A stretch of DNA of 64,000 bases from Hippophae tibetana. Its lineage: Eukaryota > Streptophyta > Magnoliopsida > Rosales > Elaeagnaceae. This document shows, piece after piece, positions 1 to 11,190 of this stretch. The position numbers and the translations under genes are program-made. How positions within the stretch are numbered: position 1 is the stretch's first letter; each line of letters begins with the position of its first letter. Under the pieces are notes generated by a model. The model was given only the letters and a program-made list of their open reading frames with translations, made no database searches and was not told the origin of the DNA. The stretch lies in contig CM072801.1 in the NCBI GenBank assembly GCA_037013495.1, forward strand, positions 88,211,816 through 88,275,815. Direction: 5' to 3'.

Positions 1-300
1 ATTTCATTCTTTTTTCTGATTTCTAACTTAAGAAAGAAGAAAACAATCAAAGGACAAATTTTTATAAATTTAAAATTCAAACAATAGATAAATAAAGATA
101 GATACACCATTTTCAACAACCTAGGCTATTATACCAAACAATACAAATCCTTTTGGAGGACAACATATGTACCTAGGAACTCAAAGAATAAGAAAGGTTG
201 AATTGCTTAAAACATGGTTAAGATGATAGAATTGGAATCCGAAAGAACAAGAATAGAAAACAAGGTAATAGGGTGCGGCCAAATTTTAAGACATCTATAA
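1..300 (+). repeat. Partial satellite monomer at left window edge
   Basis: This is the last 300 bp of a monomer cut by the window edge. It carries the usual landmarks in order: the A-rich stretch with aataaa, the cctaggctattat form of the central block, the catatgtacctagg block, and the tail ending in gtgcggcc. The junction to the first complete copy reads acatctataag instead of the usual acgtctataag. The array therefore continues to the left of the window. Confidence 0.95.
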
Positions 301-2920
301 GTAGTGTAAACGATGGAATCTTTGTTAAAATAGGAGATTAGAAAAACTACTCCTATAGTGTGTTTTTTGTGTAAGGAAACATATTTCGATTTGATATATT
401 ATAATAGTCGTTTCGATATATGAGTTAAAAGTTATAACAATTTAAAGTTTCAACCCCAATTGATAACTTCTTTTTGTTTTGAAATTGTGAATTGCAGAAA
501 CTTTCTTTCTTTTTTTAAAACAATAGATAGGTTGAACACAAAAATGAAATAACGTGAAAAAAATTCGGTGAAACTAAGGAATGCTACGAAATGAAATCCA
601 AATAGGAAAAGAATGACAACAAAATTGAAAGAAAACACTCAACTTGAAGGACAAAATTTCATTCTTTTTTCTGATTTCTAACTTAAGAAAGAAGAAAACA
701 ATCAAAGGACAAATTTTTATAAATTTAAAATTCAAACAATAGATAAATAAAGATAGATACACCATTTTCAACAACCTAGGCTATTATACCAAACAATACA
801 AATCCTTTTGGAGGACAACATATGTACCTAGGAACTCAAAGAATAAGAAAGGTTGAATTGCTTAAAACATGGTTAAGATGATAGAATTGGAATCCGAAAG
901 AACAAGAATAGAAAACAAGGTAATAGGGTGCGGCCAAATTTTAAGACGTCAATAAGTAGTGTAAACGATGGAATCTTTGTTAAAATATGAGAATAGAAAA
1001 ACTACTCCTATAGTGTGTTTTTTATGTATGGAAACATATTTCGATTTAATATATTATAATAGTCGTTTCGATATACGAGTTAAAAGTTAAAACAATTTAC
1101 AGTTTCAACCCCAATTGATAACTTCTTTTTGTTTTGAAATTGTGAATTGCAGAAACTTTCTTTCTTTTTTCAAAAGCATAGATAGGTGGAACACAAAAAT
1201 GAAATAACGTGAAAAAAATTCGGTGAAACTAAGGAATGCTACGAAACGAAATCCAAATAGGAAAAGAATGACAACAAAATTGAAAGAAAACACTCGACTT
1301 GAAGGACAAAATTTCATTCTTTTTTCTGATTTCTAACTTAAGAAAGAAGAAAACAATCAAAGGACAAATTTTTATAAATTTAAAATTCAAACAATAGATA
1401 AATAAAGATAGATACACCATTTTCAACAACCTAGGCTATTATACCAAACAATACAAATCCTTTTGGAGGACAACATATGTACCTAGGAACTCAAAGAATA
1501 AGAAAGGTTGGATTGCTTAAAACATGGTTAAGATGATAGAATTGGAATCCGAAAGAACAAGAATAGAAAACAAGGTAATAGGGTGCGACCATATTTTAAG
1601 ACGTCTATAAGTAGTGTAAACGATAGAATCATTGTTAAAATATGAGAATAGAAAAACTACTCCTATAGTGTGTTTTTTGTGTAAGGAAACATATTTCGAT
1701 TTGATATATTATAATAGTCGTTTCGATATACGAGTTAAAAGTTATAACAATTTAAAGTTTCAACCCCAATTGATAACTTCTTTTTGTTTTGAAATTGTGA
1801 ACTGCAGAAACTTTCTTTCTTTTTTCAAAAGCATAGATAGGTTGAACACAAAAATGAAATAACGTGAAAAAAATTCGATGAAACTAAGGAATGCTACGAA
1901 ATGAAATCCAAATAGGAAAAGAATGACAACAAAATTGGAAGAAAACACTCGACTTGAAGGACACAATTTAATTCTTTTTTCTGATTTCTGGCTTAAGAAA
2001 GGAGAAAACTATGAAAGGACAAATTTTTATAAATCGAAAATTCAAACAATACATAAATAAAGATAGATACACCATTTTCAACAACCAAGGCTATGATACC
2101 AAACATTGCAAATCCTGTTGGAGGACAACATATGTACCTAGGAACTCAAAGAATAAGAAAGGTTGAATTGCTTAAAACATGGTTAAGATGATAGAATTGG
2201 AATCCGAAAGAACAAGAATAGAAAACAAGGTAATAGGGTGCGGCCAAATTTTAAGACGTCAATAAGTAGTGTAAACGATGGAATCTTTGTTAAAATATGA
2301 GAATAGAAAAACTACTCCTATAGTGTGTTTTTTATGTATGGAAACATATTTCGATTTAATATATTATAATAGTCGTTTCGATATACGAGTTAAAAGTTAT
2401 AACAATTTACAGTTTCAACCCCAATTGATAACTTCTTTTTGTTTTGAAATTGTGAACTGCAGAAACTTTCTTTCTTTTTTCAAAAGCATAGATAGGTGGA
2501 ACACAAAAATGAAATAACGTGAAAAAAATTCGGTGAAACTAAGGAATGCTACGAAACGAAATCCAAATAGGAAAAGAATGACAACAAAATTGAAAGAAAA
2601 CACTCGACTTGAAGGACACAATTTCATTCTCTTTTCTGATTTCTAACTTAAGAAAGAAGAAAACAATCAAAGGACAAATTTTTATAAATTTAAAATTCAA
2701 ACAATAGATAAATAAAGATAGATACACCATTTTCAACAACCTAGGCTATTATACCAAACAATACAAATCCTTTTGGAGGACAACATATGTACCTAGGAAC
2801 TCAAAGAATAAGAAAGGTTGGATTGCTTAAAACATGGTTAAGATGATAGAATTGGAATCCGAAAGAACAAGAATAGAAAACAAGGTAATAGGGTGCGACC
2901 ATATTTTAAGACGTCTATAA

Positions 2921-3575
2921 GTAGTGTAAACGATGGAATCTTTGTTAAAATATGAGAATAGAAAAACTACTCCTATAGTGTGTTTTTTATGTATGGAAAC
3001 ATATTTCGATTTAATATATTATAATAGTCGTTTCGATATACGAGTCAAAAGTTATAACAATTTACATTTTCCACGCCAATTGTTAACTTCTTTTTGTTTT
3101 GAAATTGTGAACTGCAGAAACTTTCTTTCTTTTTTCAAAAGCATAGATAGGTTGAACACAAAAATGAAATAACGTGAAAAAAATTCGATGAAACTAAGGA
3201 ATGCTACGAAATGAAATCCAAATAGGAAAAGAATGACAACAAAATTGGAAGAAAACACTCGACATGAAGGACACAATTTAATTCTTTTTTCTGATTTCTG
3301 GCTTAAGAAAGGAGAAAACTATGAAAGGACAAATTTTTATAAATCGAAAATTCAAACAATACATAAATAAAGATAGATACACCATTTTCAACAACCAAGG
3401 CTATGATACCAAACAATGCAAATCCTGTTGGAGGACAACATATGTACCTAGGAACTCAAAGAATAAGAAAGGTTGAATTGCTTAAAACATGGTTAAGATG
3501 ATAGAATTGGAATCCGAAAGAACAAGAATAGAAAACAAGGTAATAGGGTGCGGCCAAATTTTAAGACGTCAATAA
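2921..3575 (+). repeat. Reference satellite monomer (655 bp) with landmarks
   Basis: This is a typical full-length copy, useful as a map. About 30% of bases are G/C (195 of 655 by hand count). The AT-rich core at 3001-3050 contains atatattataatag and the near-palindrome tcgtttcgatatacga. A T-rich stretch runs from about 3077 to 3139, with T runs of 4-6. A PstI-type site (ctgcag) lies at 3112-3117. An A-rich run follows near 3177-3183. The second half of the plus strand is purine-rich. It holds aataaa near 3365, catatg near 3430, cctagg near 3437 and gacgtc near 3565. Apart from short A/T-rich echoes (aaggacaaat occurs twice about 60-80 bp apart), I see no internal subrepeat that would make 655 bp a multiple of a smaller unit. 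Confidence 0.9.
3001..3140. other. AT-rich core and T-tract region of the monomer (exemplar copy)
   Basis: The segment joins an AT-rich block with TATA-like atatattataatag, a near-palindrome centred on tcgatatacga, and a long T-rich stretch interrupted by single C or G bases. The same arrangement recurs in every monomer at about the same phase (80-220 bp after the anchor). Runs of T and A of this kind are known to disfavour or position nucleosomes. Whether they do so here is inference, and the tract spacing does not follow a clear 10-11 bp helical phase. The near-palindrome is changed in the divergent subfamily (gatatcgagtc). Confidence 0.5.
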
Positions 3576-6500
3576 GTAGTGTAAACGATGGAATCTTTGT
3601 TAAAATATGAGAATAGAAAAACTACTCCTATAGTGTGTTTTTTATGTAAGGAAACATATTTCGATTTGATATATTATAACAGTCGTTTCGATATACGAGT
3701 TAAAAGTTATAACAATTTACAGTTTCAACCCCAAGTGATAACTTCTTTTTGTTTTGAAATTGTGAACTGCAGAAACTTTCTTTCTTTTTTCAAAACCATA
3801 GATAGGTTGAACACAAAAATGAAATAACGTGAGAAAAATTCGGGGAAACTAAGGAATGCTACGAAATGAAATCCAAATAGGAAAAGAATGACAACAAAAT
3901 TGAAAGAAAACACTCGACTTGAAGGACAAAATTTCATTCTTTTTTTCTGATTTCTAACTAAAGAAAGAAGAAAACAATCAAAGGACAAATTTTTATAAAT
4001 TTAAAATTCAAACAATAGATAAATAAAGATAGAGACACCATTTTCAAGAACCTAGGCTATTATACCAAACAATACAAATCCTTTTGGAGGACAACATATG
4101 TACCTAGGAACTCAAATAATAAGAAAGGTTGAATTGCTTAAAACATGGTTAAGATGATAGAATTGGAATCCGAAAGAACAAGAATAGAAAACAAGGTAAT
4201 AGGGTGCGACCATATTTTAAGACGTCTATAAGTAGTGTAAACGATAGAATCATTGTTAAAATATGAGAATAGAAAAACTACTCCTATAGTGTGTTTTTTA
4301 TGTAAGGAAACATATTTCGATTTGATATATTATAATAGTCGTTTCGATATACGAGTTAAAAGTTATAACAATTTACAGTTTCAACCCCAATTGATAACTT
4401 CTTTTTGTTTTGAAATTGTGAACTGCAGAAACTTTCTTTCTTTTTTTAAAACCATAGATAGGTTGGACACAAAAATGAAATAACGTGAAAAAAATTCGGT
4501 GAAACTAAGGAATGCTACGAAATGAAATCCAAATAGGAAAAGAATGACAACAAAATTGAAAGAAAACACTCGACTTGAAGGACAAAATTTCAATCTTTTT
4601 TTCTGATTTCTAACTTAAGAAAGAAGAAAACAATCAAAGTACAAATTTTTATAAATTTAAAATTCAAACAATAGATAAATAAAGATAGAGACACCATTTT
4701 CAACAACCTAGGCTATTATACCAAACAATACAAATCCTTTTGGAGGACAACATATGTACCTAGGAACTCAAATAATAAGAAAGGTTGAATTGCTTAAAAC
4801 ATGCTTAAGATGATAGAATTGGAATCCGAAAGAACAAGAATAGAAAACAAGGTAATAGGGTGCGACCATATTTTAAGACGTCTATAAGTAGTGTAAACGA
4901 TAGAATCATTGTTAAAATATGAGAATAGAAAAACTACTCCTATAGTGTGTTTTTTGTGTAAGGAAACATATTTCGATTTGATATATTATAATAGTCGTTT
5001 CGATATACGAGTTAAAAGTTATAACAATTTAAAGTTTCAACCCCAATTGATAACTTCTTTTTGTTTTGAAATTGTGAACTGCAGAAACTTTCTTTCTTTT
5101 TTTAATACCATAGATAGGTTGAACACAAAAATGAAATAACGTGAAAAAAATTCGGTGAAACTAAGGAATGCTACGAAATGAAATCCAAATAGGAAAAGAA
5201 TGACAACAAAATTGAAAGAAAACACTCAACTTGAAGGACAAAATTTCATTCTTTTTTCTGATTTCTAACTTAAGAAAGAAGAAAACAATCAAAGGACAAA
5301 TTTTTATAAATTTAAAATTCAAACAATAGATAAATAAAGATAGATACACCATTTTCAACAACCTAGGCTATTATACCAAACAATACAAATCCTTTTGGAG
5401 GACAACATATGTACCTAGGAACTCAAAGAATAAGAAAGGTTGAATTGCTTAAAACATGGTTAAGATGATAGAATTGGAATCCGAAAGAACAAGAATAGAA
5501 AACAAGGTAATAGGGTGCGGCCAAATTTTAAGACGTCAATAAGTAGTGTAAACGATGGAATCTTTGTTAAAATATGAGAATAGAAAAAATACTCCTATAG
5601 TGTGTTTTTTATGTATGGAAACATATTTCGATTTAATATATTATAATAGTCGTTTCGATATAAGAGTTAAAAGTTATAACAATTTACAGTTTCAACCCCA
5701 ATTGATAACTTCTTTTTGTTTTGAAATTGTGAAATGCAGAAACTTTCTTTCTTTTTTCAAAAGCATAGATAGGTGGAACACAAAAATGAAATAACGTGAA
5801 AAAAATTCGGTGAAACTAAGGAATGCTACGAAACGAAATCCAAATAGGAAAAGAATGACAACAAAATTGAAAGAAAACACTCGACTTGAAGGACAAAATT
5901 TCATTCTCTTTTCTGATTTCTAACTTAAGAAAGAAGAAAACAATCAAAGGACAAATTTTTATAAATTTAAAATTCAAACAATAGATAAATAAAGATAGAT
6001 ACACCATTTTCAACAACCTAGGCTATTATACCAAACAATACAAATCCTTTTGGAGGACAACATATGTACCTAGGAACTCAAAGAATAAGAAAGGTTGGAT
6101 TGCTCAAAACATGGTTAAGATGATAGAATTGGAATCCGAAAGAACAAGAATAGAAAACAAGGTAATAGGGTGCGACCATATTTTAAGACGTCTATAAGTA
6201 GTGTAAACGATGGAATCTTTGTTAAAATATGAGAATAGAAAAACTACTCCTATAGTGTGTTTTTTATGTATGGAAACATATTTCGATTTAATATATTATA
6301 ATAGTCGTTTCGATATACGAGTCAAAAGTTATAACAATTTACATTTTCCACGCCAATTGTTAACTTCTTTTTGTTTTGAAATTGTGAACTCCAGAAACTT
6401 TCTTTCTTTTTTCAAAAGCATAGATAGGTTGAACACAAAAATGAAATAACGTGAAAAAAATTCGATGAAACTAAGGAATGCTACGAAATGAAATCCAAAT

Positions 6501-7261
6501 AGGAAAAGAATGACAACAAAATTGGAAGAAAACACTCAACTTGAAGGACACAATTTAATTCTTTTTTCTGATTTCTGGCTTAAGAAAGGAGAAAACTATG
6601 AAAGGACAAATTTTTATAAATCGAAAATTCAAACAATACATAAATAAAGATAGATACACCATTTTCAACAACCAAGGCTATGATACCAAACAATGCAAAT
6701 CCTGTTGGAGGACAACATATGTACCTAGGAACTCAAAGAATAAGAAAGGTTGAATTGCTTAAAACATGGTTAAGATGATAGAATTGGAATCCGAAAGAAC
6801 AAGAATAGAAAACAAGGTAATAGGGTGGGACCATATTTTAAGACGTCTATAAGTAGTGTAAACGATAGAATCATTGTTAAAATATGAGAATAGAAAAACT
6901 ACTCCTATAGTGTGTTTTTTATGTAAGGAAACATATTTCGATTTGATATATTATAATAGTCGTTTCGATATACGAGTTAAAAGTTATAACAATTTACAGT
7001 TTCAACCCCAATTGATAACTTCTTTTTGTTTTGAAATTGTGAACTGCAGAAACTTTCTTTCTTTTTTCAAAAGCATAGATAGGTGGAACACAAAAATGAA
7101 ATAACGTGAAAAAAATTCGGTGAAACTAAGGAATGCTACGAAACGAAATCCAAATAGGAAAAGAATGACAACAAAATTGAAAGAAAACACTCGACTTGAA
7201 GGACAAAATTTCATTCTTTTTTTCTGATTTCTAACTTAAGAAAGAAGAAAACAATCAAAGT

Positions 7262-10200
7262 ACAAATTTTTATAAATTTAAAATTCAAACAATAGATAAA
7301 TAAAGATAGATACACCATTTTCAACAACCTAGGCTATTATACCAAACAATACAAATCCTTTAGGAGGACAACATATGTACCTAGGAACTCAAAGAATAAG
7401 AAAGGTTCAATTGCTTAAAACATGGTTAAGATGATAGAATTGGAATCCGAAAGAACAAGAATAGAAAACAAGGTAATAGGGTGCGACCATATTTTAAGAC
7501 GTCTATAAGTAGTGTAAACGATGGAATCTTTGTTAAAATATGAGAATAGAAAAACTACTCCTATAGTGTGTTTTTTATGTATGGAAACATATTTCGATTT
7601 AATATATTATAATAGTCGTTTCGATATACGAGTCAAAAGTTATAACAATTTACATTTTCCACGCCAATTGTTAACTTCTTTTTGTTTTGAAATTGTGAAC
7701 TGCAGAAACTTTCTTTCTTTTTTCAAAAGCATAGATAGGTTGAACACAAAAATGAAATAACGTGAAAAAAATTCGATGAAACTAAGGAATGCTACGAAAT
7801 GAAATCCAAATAGGAAAAGAATGACAACAAAATTGGAAGAAAACACTCGAGTTGAAGGACACAATTTAATTCTTTTTTCTGATTTCTGGCTTAAGAAAGA
7901 GAAAACTATGAAAGGACAAAATTTTATAAATCGAAAATTCAAACAATAGATAAATAAAGATAGATACACCATTTTCAACAACCAAGGCTATGATACCAAA
8001 CAATGCAAATCCTGTTGGAGGACAACATATGTACCTAGGAACTCAAAGAATAAGAAAGGTTGAATTGCTTAAAACATGGTTAAGATGATAGAATTGGAAT
8101 CCGAAAGAACAAGAATAGAAAACAAGGTAATAGGGTGCGGCCAAATTTTAAGACGTCAATAAGTAGTGTAAACTATGGAATCTTTGTTAAAATATGAGAA
8201 TAGAAAAACTACTCCTATAGTGTGTTTTTTATGTATGGAAACGTATTTCGATTTAATATATTATAATAGTCGTTTCGATATACGAGTTAAAAGTTATAAC
8301 AATTTACATTTTCAACCCCAATTGATAACTTCTTTTTGTTTTGAAATTGTGAACTATAGAAACTTTCTTTCTTTTTTCAAAACCATAGATAGGTTGAACA
8401 CAAAAATGAAATAACGTGAAAAAAATTCGGTGAAACTAAGGAATGCTACGAAACGAAATCCAAATAGGAAAAGAATGACAACAAAATTGAAAGAAAACAC
8501 TCGACTTGAAGGACAAAACTTCATTCTTTTTTCTGATTTCTAACTTAAGAAAGAAGAAAACAATCAAAGGACAAATTTTTATAAATTTAAAATTCAAACA
8601 ATAGATAAATAAAGATAGATACGCCATTTTCAACAACCTAGGCTATTATACCAAACAATACAAATCCTTTTAGAGGACAACATATGTACCTAGGAACTCA
8701 AAGAATAAGAAAGGTTGAATTGCTTAAAACATGGTTAAGATGATAGAATTGGAATCCGAAAGAACAAGAATAGAAAACAAGGTAATAGGGTGCGACCATA
8801 TTTTAAGACGTCTATAAGTAGTGTAAACGATGGAATCTTTGTTAAAATATGAGAATAGAAAAACTACTCCTATAGTGTGTTTTTTATGTATGGAAACATA
8901 TTTCGATTTAATATATTATAATAGTCGTTTCGATATACGAGTCAAAAGTTATAACAATTTACATTTTCCACGCCAATTGTTAACTTCTTTTTGTTTTGAA
9001 ATTGTGAACTGCAGAAACTTTCTTTCTTTTTTCAAAACCATAGATAGGTTGAACACAAAAATGAAATAACGTGAAAAAAATTCGGTGAAACTAAGGAATG
9101 CTACGAAATGAAATCCAAATAGGAAAAGAATGACAACAAAATTGAAAGAAAACACTCGACTTGAAGGAGAAAATTTCATTCTTTTTTCTGATTTCTAACT
9201 TAAGAAAGAAGAAAACAATCAAAGGACAAATTTTTATAAATTTAAAATTCAAACAATAGATAAATAAAGATAGATACACCATTTTCAACAACCTAGGCTA
9301 TTATACCAAACAATACAAATCCTTTTGGAGGACAACATATGTACCTAGGAACTCAAAGAATAAGAAAGGTTGAATTGCTTAAAACATGGTTAAGATGATA
9401 GAATTGGAATCCGAAAGAACAAGAATAGAAAACAAAGTAATAGGGTGGGACCATATTTTAAGACGTCTATAAGTAGTGTAAACGATAGAATCTTTGTTAA
9501 AATATGAGAATAGAAAAACTACTCCTATAGTGTGTTTTTTATGTATGGAAACATATTTCGATTTAATATATTATAATAGTCGTTTCGATATACGAGTCAA
9601 AAGTTATAACAATTTACATTTTCCACGCCAATTGTTAACTTCTTTTTGTTTTGAAATTGTGAACTGCAGAAACTTTCTTTCTTTTTTCAAAAGCATAGAT
9701 AGGTTGAACACAAAAATGAAATAACGTGAAAAGAATTCGATGAAACTAAGGAATGCTACGAAATAAAATCCAAATAGGAAAAGAATGACAACAAAATTGG
9801 AAGAAAACACTCGACTTGAAGGAAACAATTTAATTCTTTTTTCCAATTTCAAACTTAAGAAAGAAGAAAACAATCAAAGGACAAATTTTTATAAATTTAA
9901 AATTCAAACAATAGACAAATAAAGATAGATACACCATTTTCAACAACCAAGGCTATGATACCAAACAATGCAAATCTTGTTGGAGGACAACATATGTACC
10001 TAGGAACTCAAAGAATAAGAAAGGTTGAATTGCTTAAAACAAGGTTAAGGTGATAGAATTGGAATCCGAAAGAACAAGAATAGAAAACAAGGTAATAGGG
10101 TGCGGCCAAATTTTAAGACGTCAATAAGTAGTGTAAACGATGCAATCTTTGTTAAAATATGAGAATAGAAAAACTACTCCTATAGTGTGTTTTTTATGTA

Positions 10201-10454
10201 AGGAAACATATTTCGATTTGATATATTATAATAGTCGTTTCGATATACGAGTTAAAAGTTATAACAATTTACAGTTTCAACCCCAATTGATAACTTCTTT
10301 TTGTTTTGAAATTGTGAACTGCAGAAACTTTCTTTCTTTTTTCAAAACCATAGATAGGTTGAACACAAAAATGAAATAACGTGAAAAAAATTCGATGAAA
10401 CTAAGGAATGCTACGAAATGAAATCCAAATAGGAAAAGAATGACAACAAAATTG
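7262..10454 (+). repeat. 3.2-kb duplicated segment, copy A (six-monomer offset)
   Basis: This segment matches 11,191-14,384 at an offset of 3,929-3,930 bp, about six monomers. I saw three differences by eye: 8,454 C versus 12,383 T; one extra base near 12,642; 9,436 A versus 13,366 G. Diagnostic shared variants include tttaggagg near 7,360, aaggttcaattg near 7,403, the shortened aagaaagagaaaac near 7,893, gtaaactatgg near 8,167 and gatgcaatc at 10,139. The left limit is set by a mismatch at 7,261 and the right limit by one at 10,455. Confidence 0.88.
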
Positions 10455-11190
10455 GAAGAAAACACTCGACTTGAAGGACACAATTTAATTCTTTTTTCTA
10501 ATTTCTAACTTAAGAAAGAAGAAAACAATCAAAGGACAAATTTTTATAAATTTAAAATTCAAACAATAGATAAATAAAGATAGAGACACCATTTTCAACA
10601 ACCTAGGCTATTATACCAAACAATACAAATCCTTTTGGAGGACAACATATGTACCTAGGAACTCAAATAATAAGAAAGGTTGAATTGCTTAAAACATGGT
10701 TAAGATGATAGAATTGGAATCCGAAAGAACAAGAATAGAAAACAAGGTAATAGGGTGGGACCATATTTTAAGACGTCTATAAGTAGTGTAAACGATAGAA
10801 TCATTGTTAAAATATGAGAATAGAAAAACTACTCCTATAGTGTGTTTTTTTTGTAAGGAAACATATTTCGATTTGATATATTATAATAGTCGTTTCGATA
10901 TACGAGTTAAAAGTTATAACAATTTACAGTTTCAACCCCAATTGATAACTTCTTTTTGTTTTGAAATTGTGAACTGCAGAAACTTTCTTTCTTTTTTCAA
11001 AACCATAGATAGGTTGAACACAAAAATGAAATAACGTGAAAAAAATTTGGTGAAACTAAGGAATGCTACGAAATGAAATCCAAATAGGAAAAGAATGACA
11101 ACAAAATTGAAAGAAAACACTCGACTTGAAGGACACAATTTCATTCTTTTTTCTGATTTCTACCTTAAGAAAGAAGAAAACAATCAAAGG
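10455..11190 (+). repeat. Non-duplicated monomer segment between the two 3.2-kb copies
   Basis: About 1.1 monomers separate the two copies of the 3.2-kb segment. The sequence here does not match the equivalent phase after copy B: 10,455 onward has ttggaag and ggacacaatttaattc, while 14,385 onward has ttgaaag and cgacaaaatttcattc. A simple tandem duplication of six monomers would have left no such gap. Either this stretch or the region right of copy B was replaced later, or the segment was copied without being adjacent. Confidence 0.75.

Larger units (their letters stand above)
301..7261 (+). repeat. Block I: mixed monomers with 5- and 7-monomer offsets
   Basis: About ten and a half monomers of two main types. 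One has gtgcggccaaat with gtcaataag at the junction, the other gtgcgaccatat with gtctataag. They alternate for much of the block. Two longer-range matches stand out. About 2,130-3,548 resembles about 5,407-6,826 (offset 3,277 bp, five monomers), sharing the rare cattctctttt (near 2,625 and 5,902) and aaggttggattg. About 540-1,560 resembles about 5,127-6,150 (offset 4,587 bp, seven monomers), sharing aacactcaac near 646 and 5,222. Both pairs carry several private differences, so they look older than the duplications further right. Monomers starting at 3576, 4232 and 6853 are 656 bp, in each case through an extra T in a T run. Confidence 0.8.

Noticed and set aside
2278-2517. A 79-codon plus-strand open frame recurring in many monomers (residues such as VCFLC and ETYFDLIYYN)
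   Set aside because: Differences between copies change amino acids freely (KETYF/METYF, HFPRQLL/QFQPQLI), many copies have stops or lack the ATG, and the frame length simply follows the repeat. There is no third-position bias and no recognisable domain.
3030-3050. CENP-B-box-like sequence around ttcgatatacgag
   Set aside because: TTCG, the central A and one further G fit, but the essential CGGG end is absent, so only about six of the nine core positions match.
3001-3060. TATA-like atatattataatag and aataaa motifs as promoter and polyadenylation signals
   Set aside because: Such strings are expected by chance in 70% AT sequence, and there is no supported transcript or gene between them.
3001-3300. 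Internal subrepeat structure of the monomer (for example four units of about 164 bp)
   Set aside because: Comparing the quarters of the monomer by eye shows only short A/T-rich echoes such as aaggacaaat, not a consistent subrepeat.
7640-7981. Minus-strand open frames of 66-113 codons rich in F, I, L and K
   Set aside because: They are the reverse complement of A-rich repeat sequence. The hydrophobic, membrane-like look comes from runs of T and A. The longest one appears only where small deletions happen to join frames, and it recurs only in the duplicated copy.
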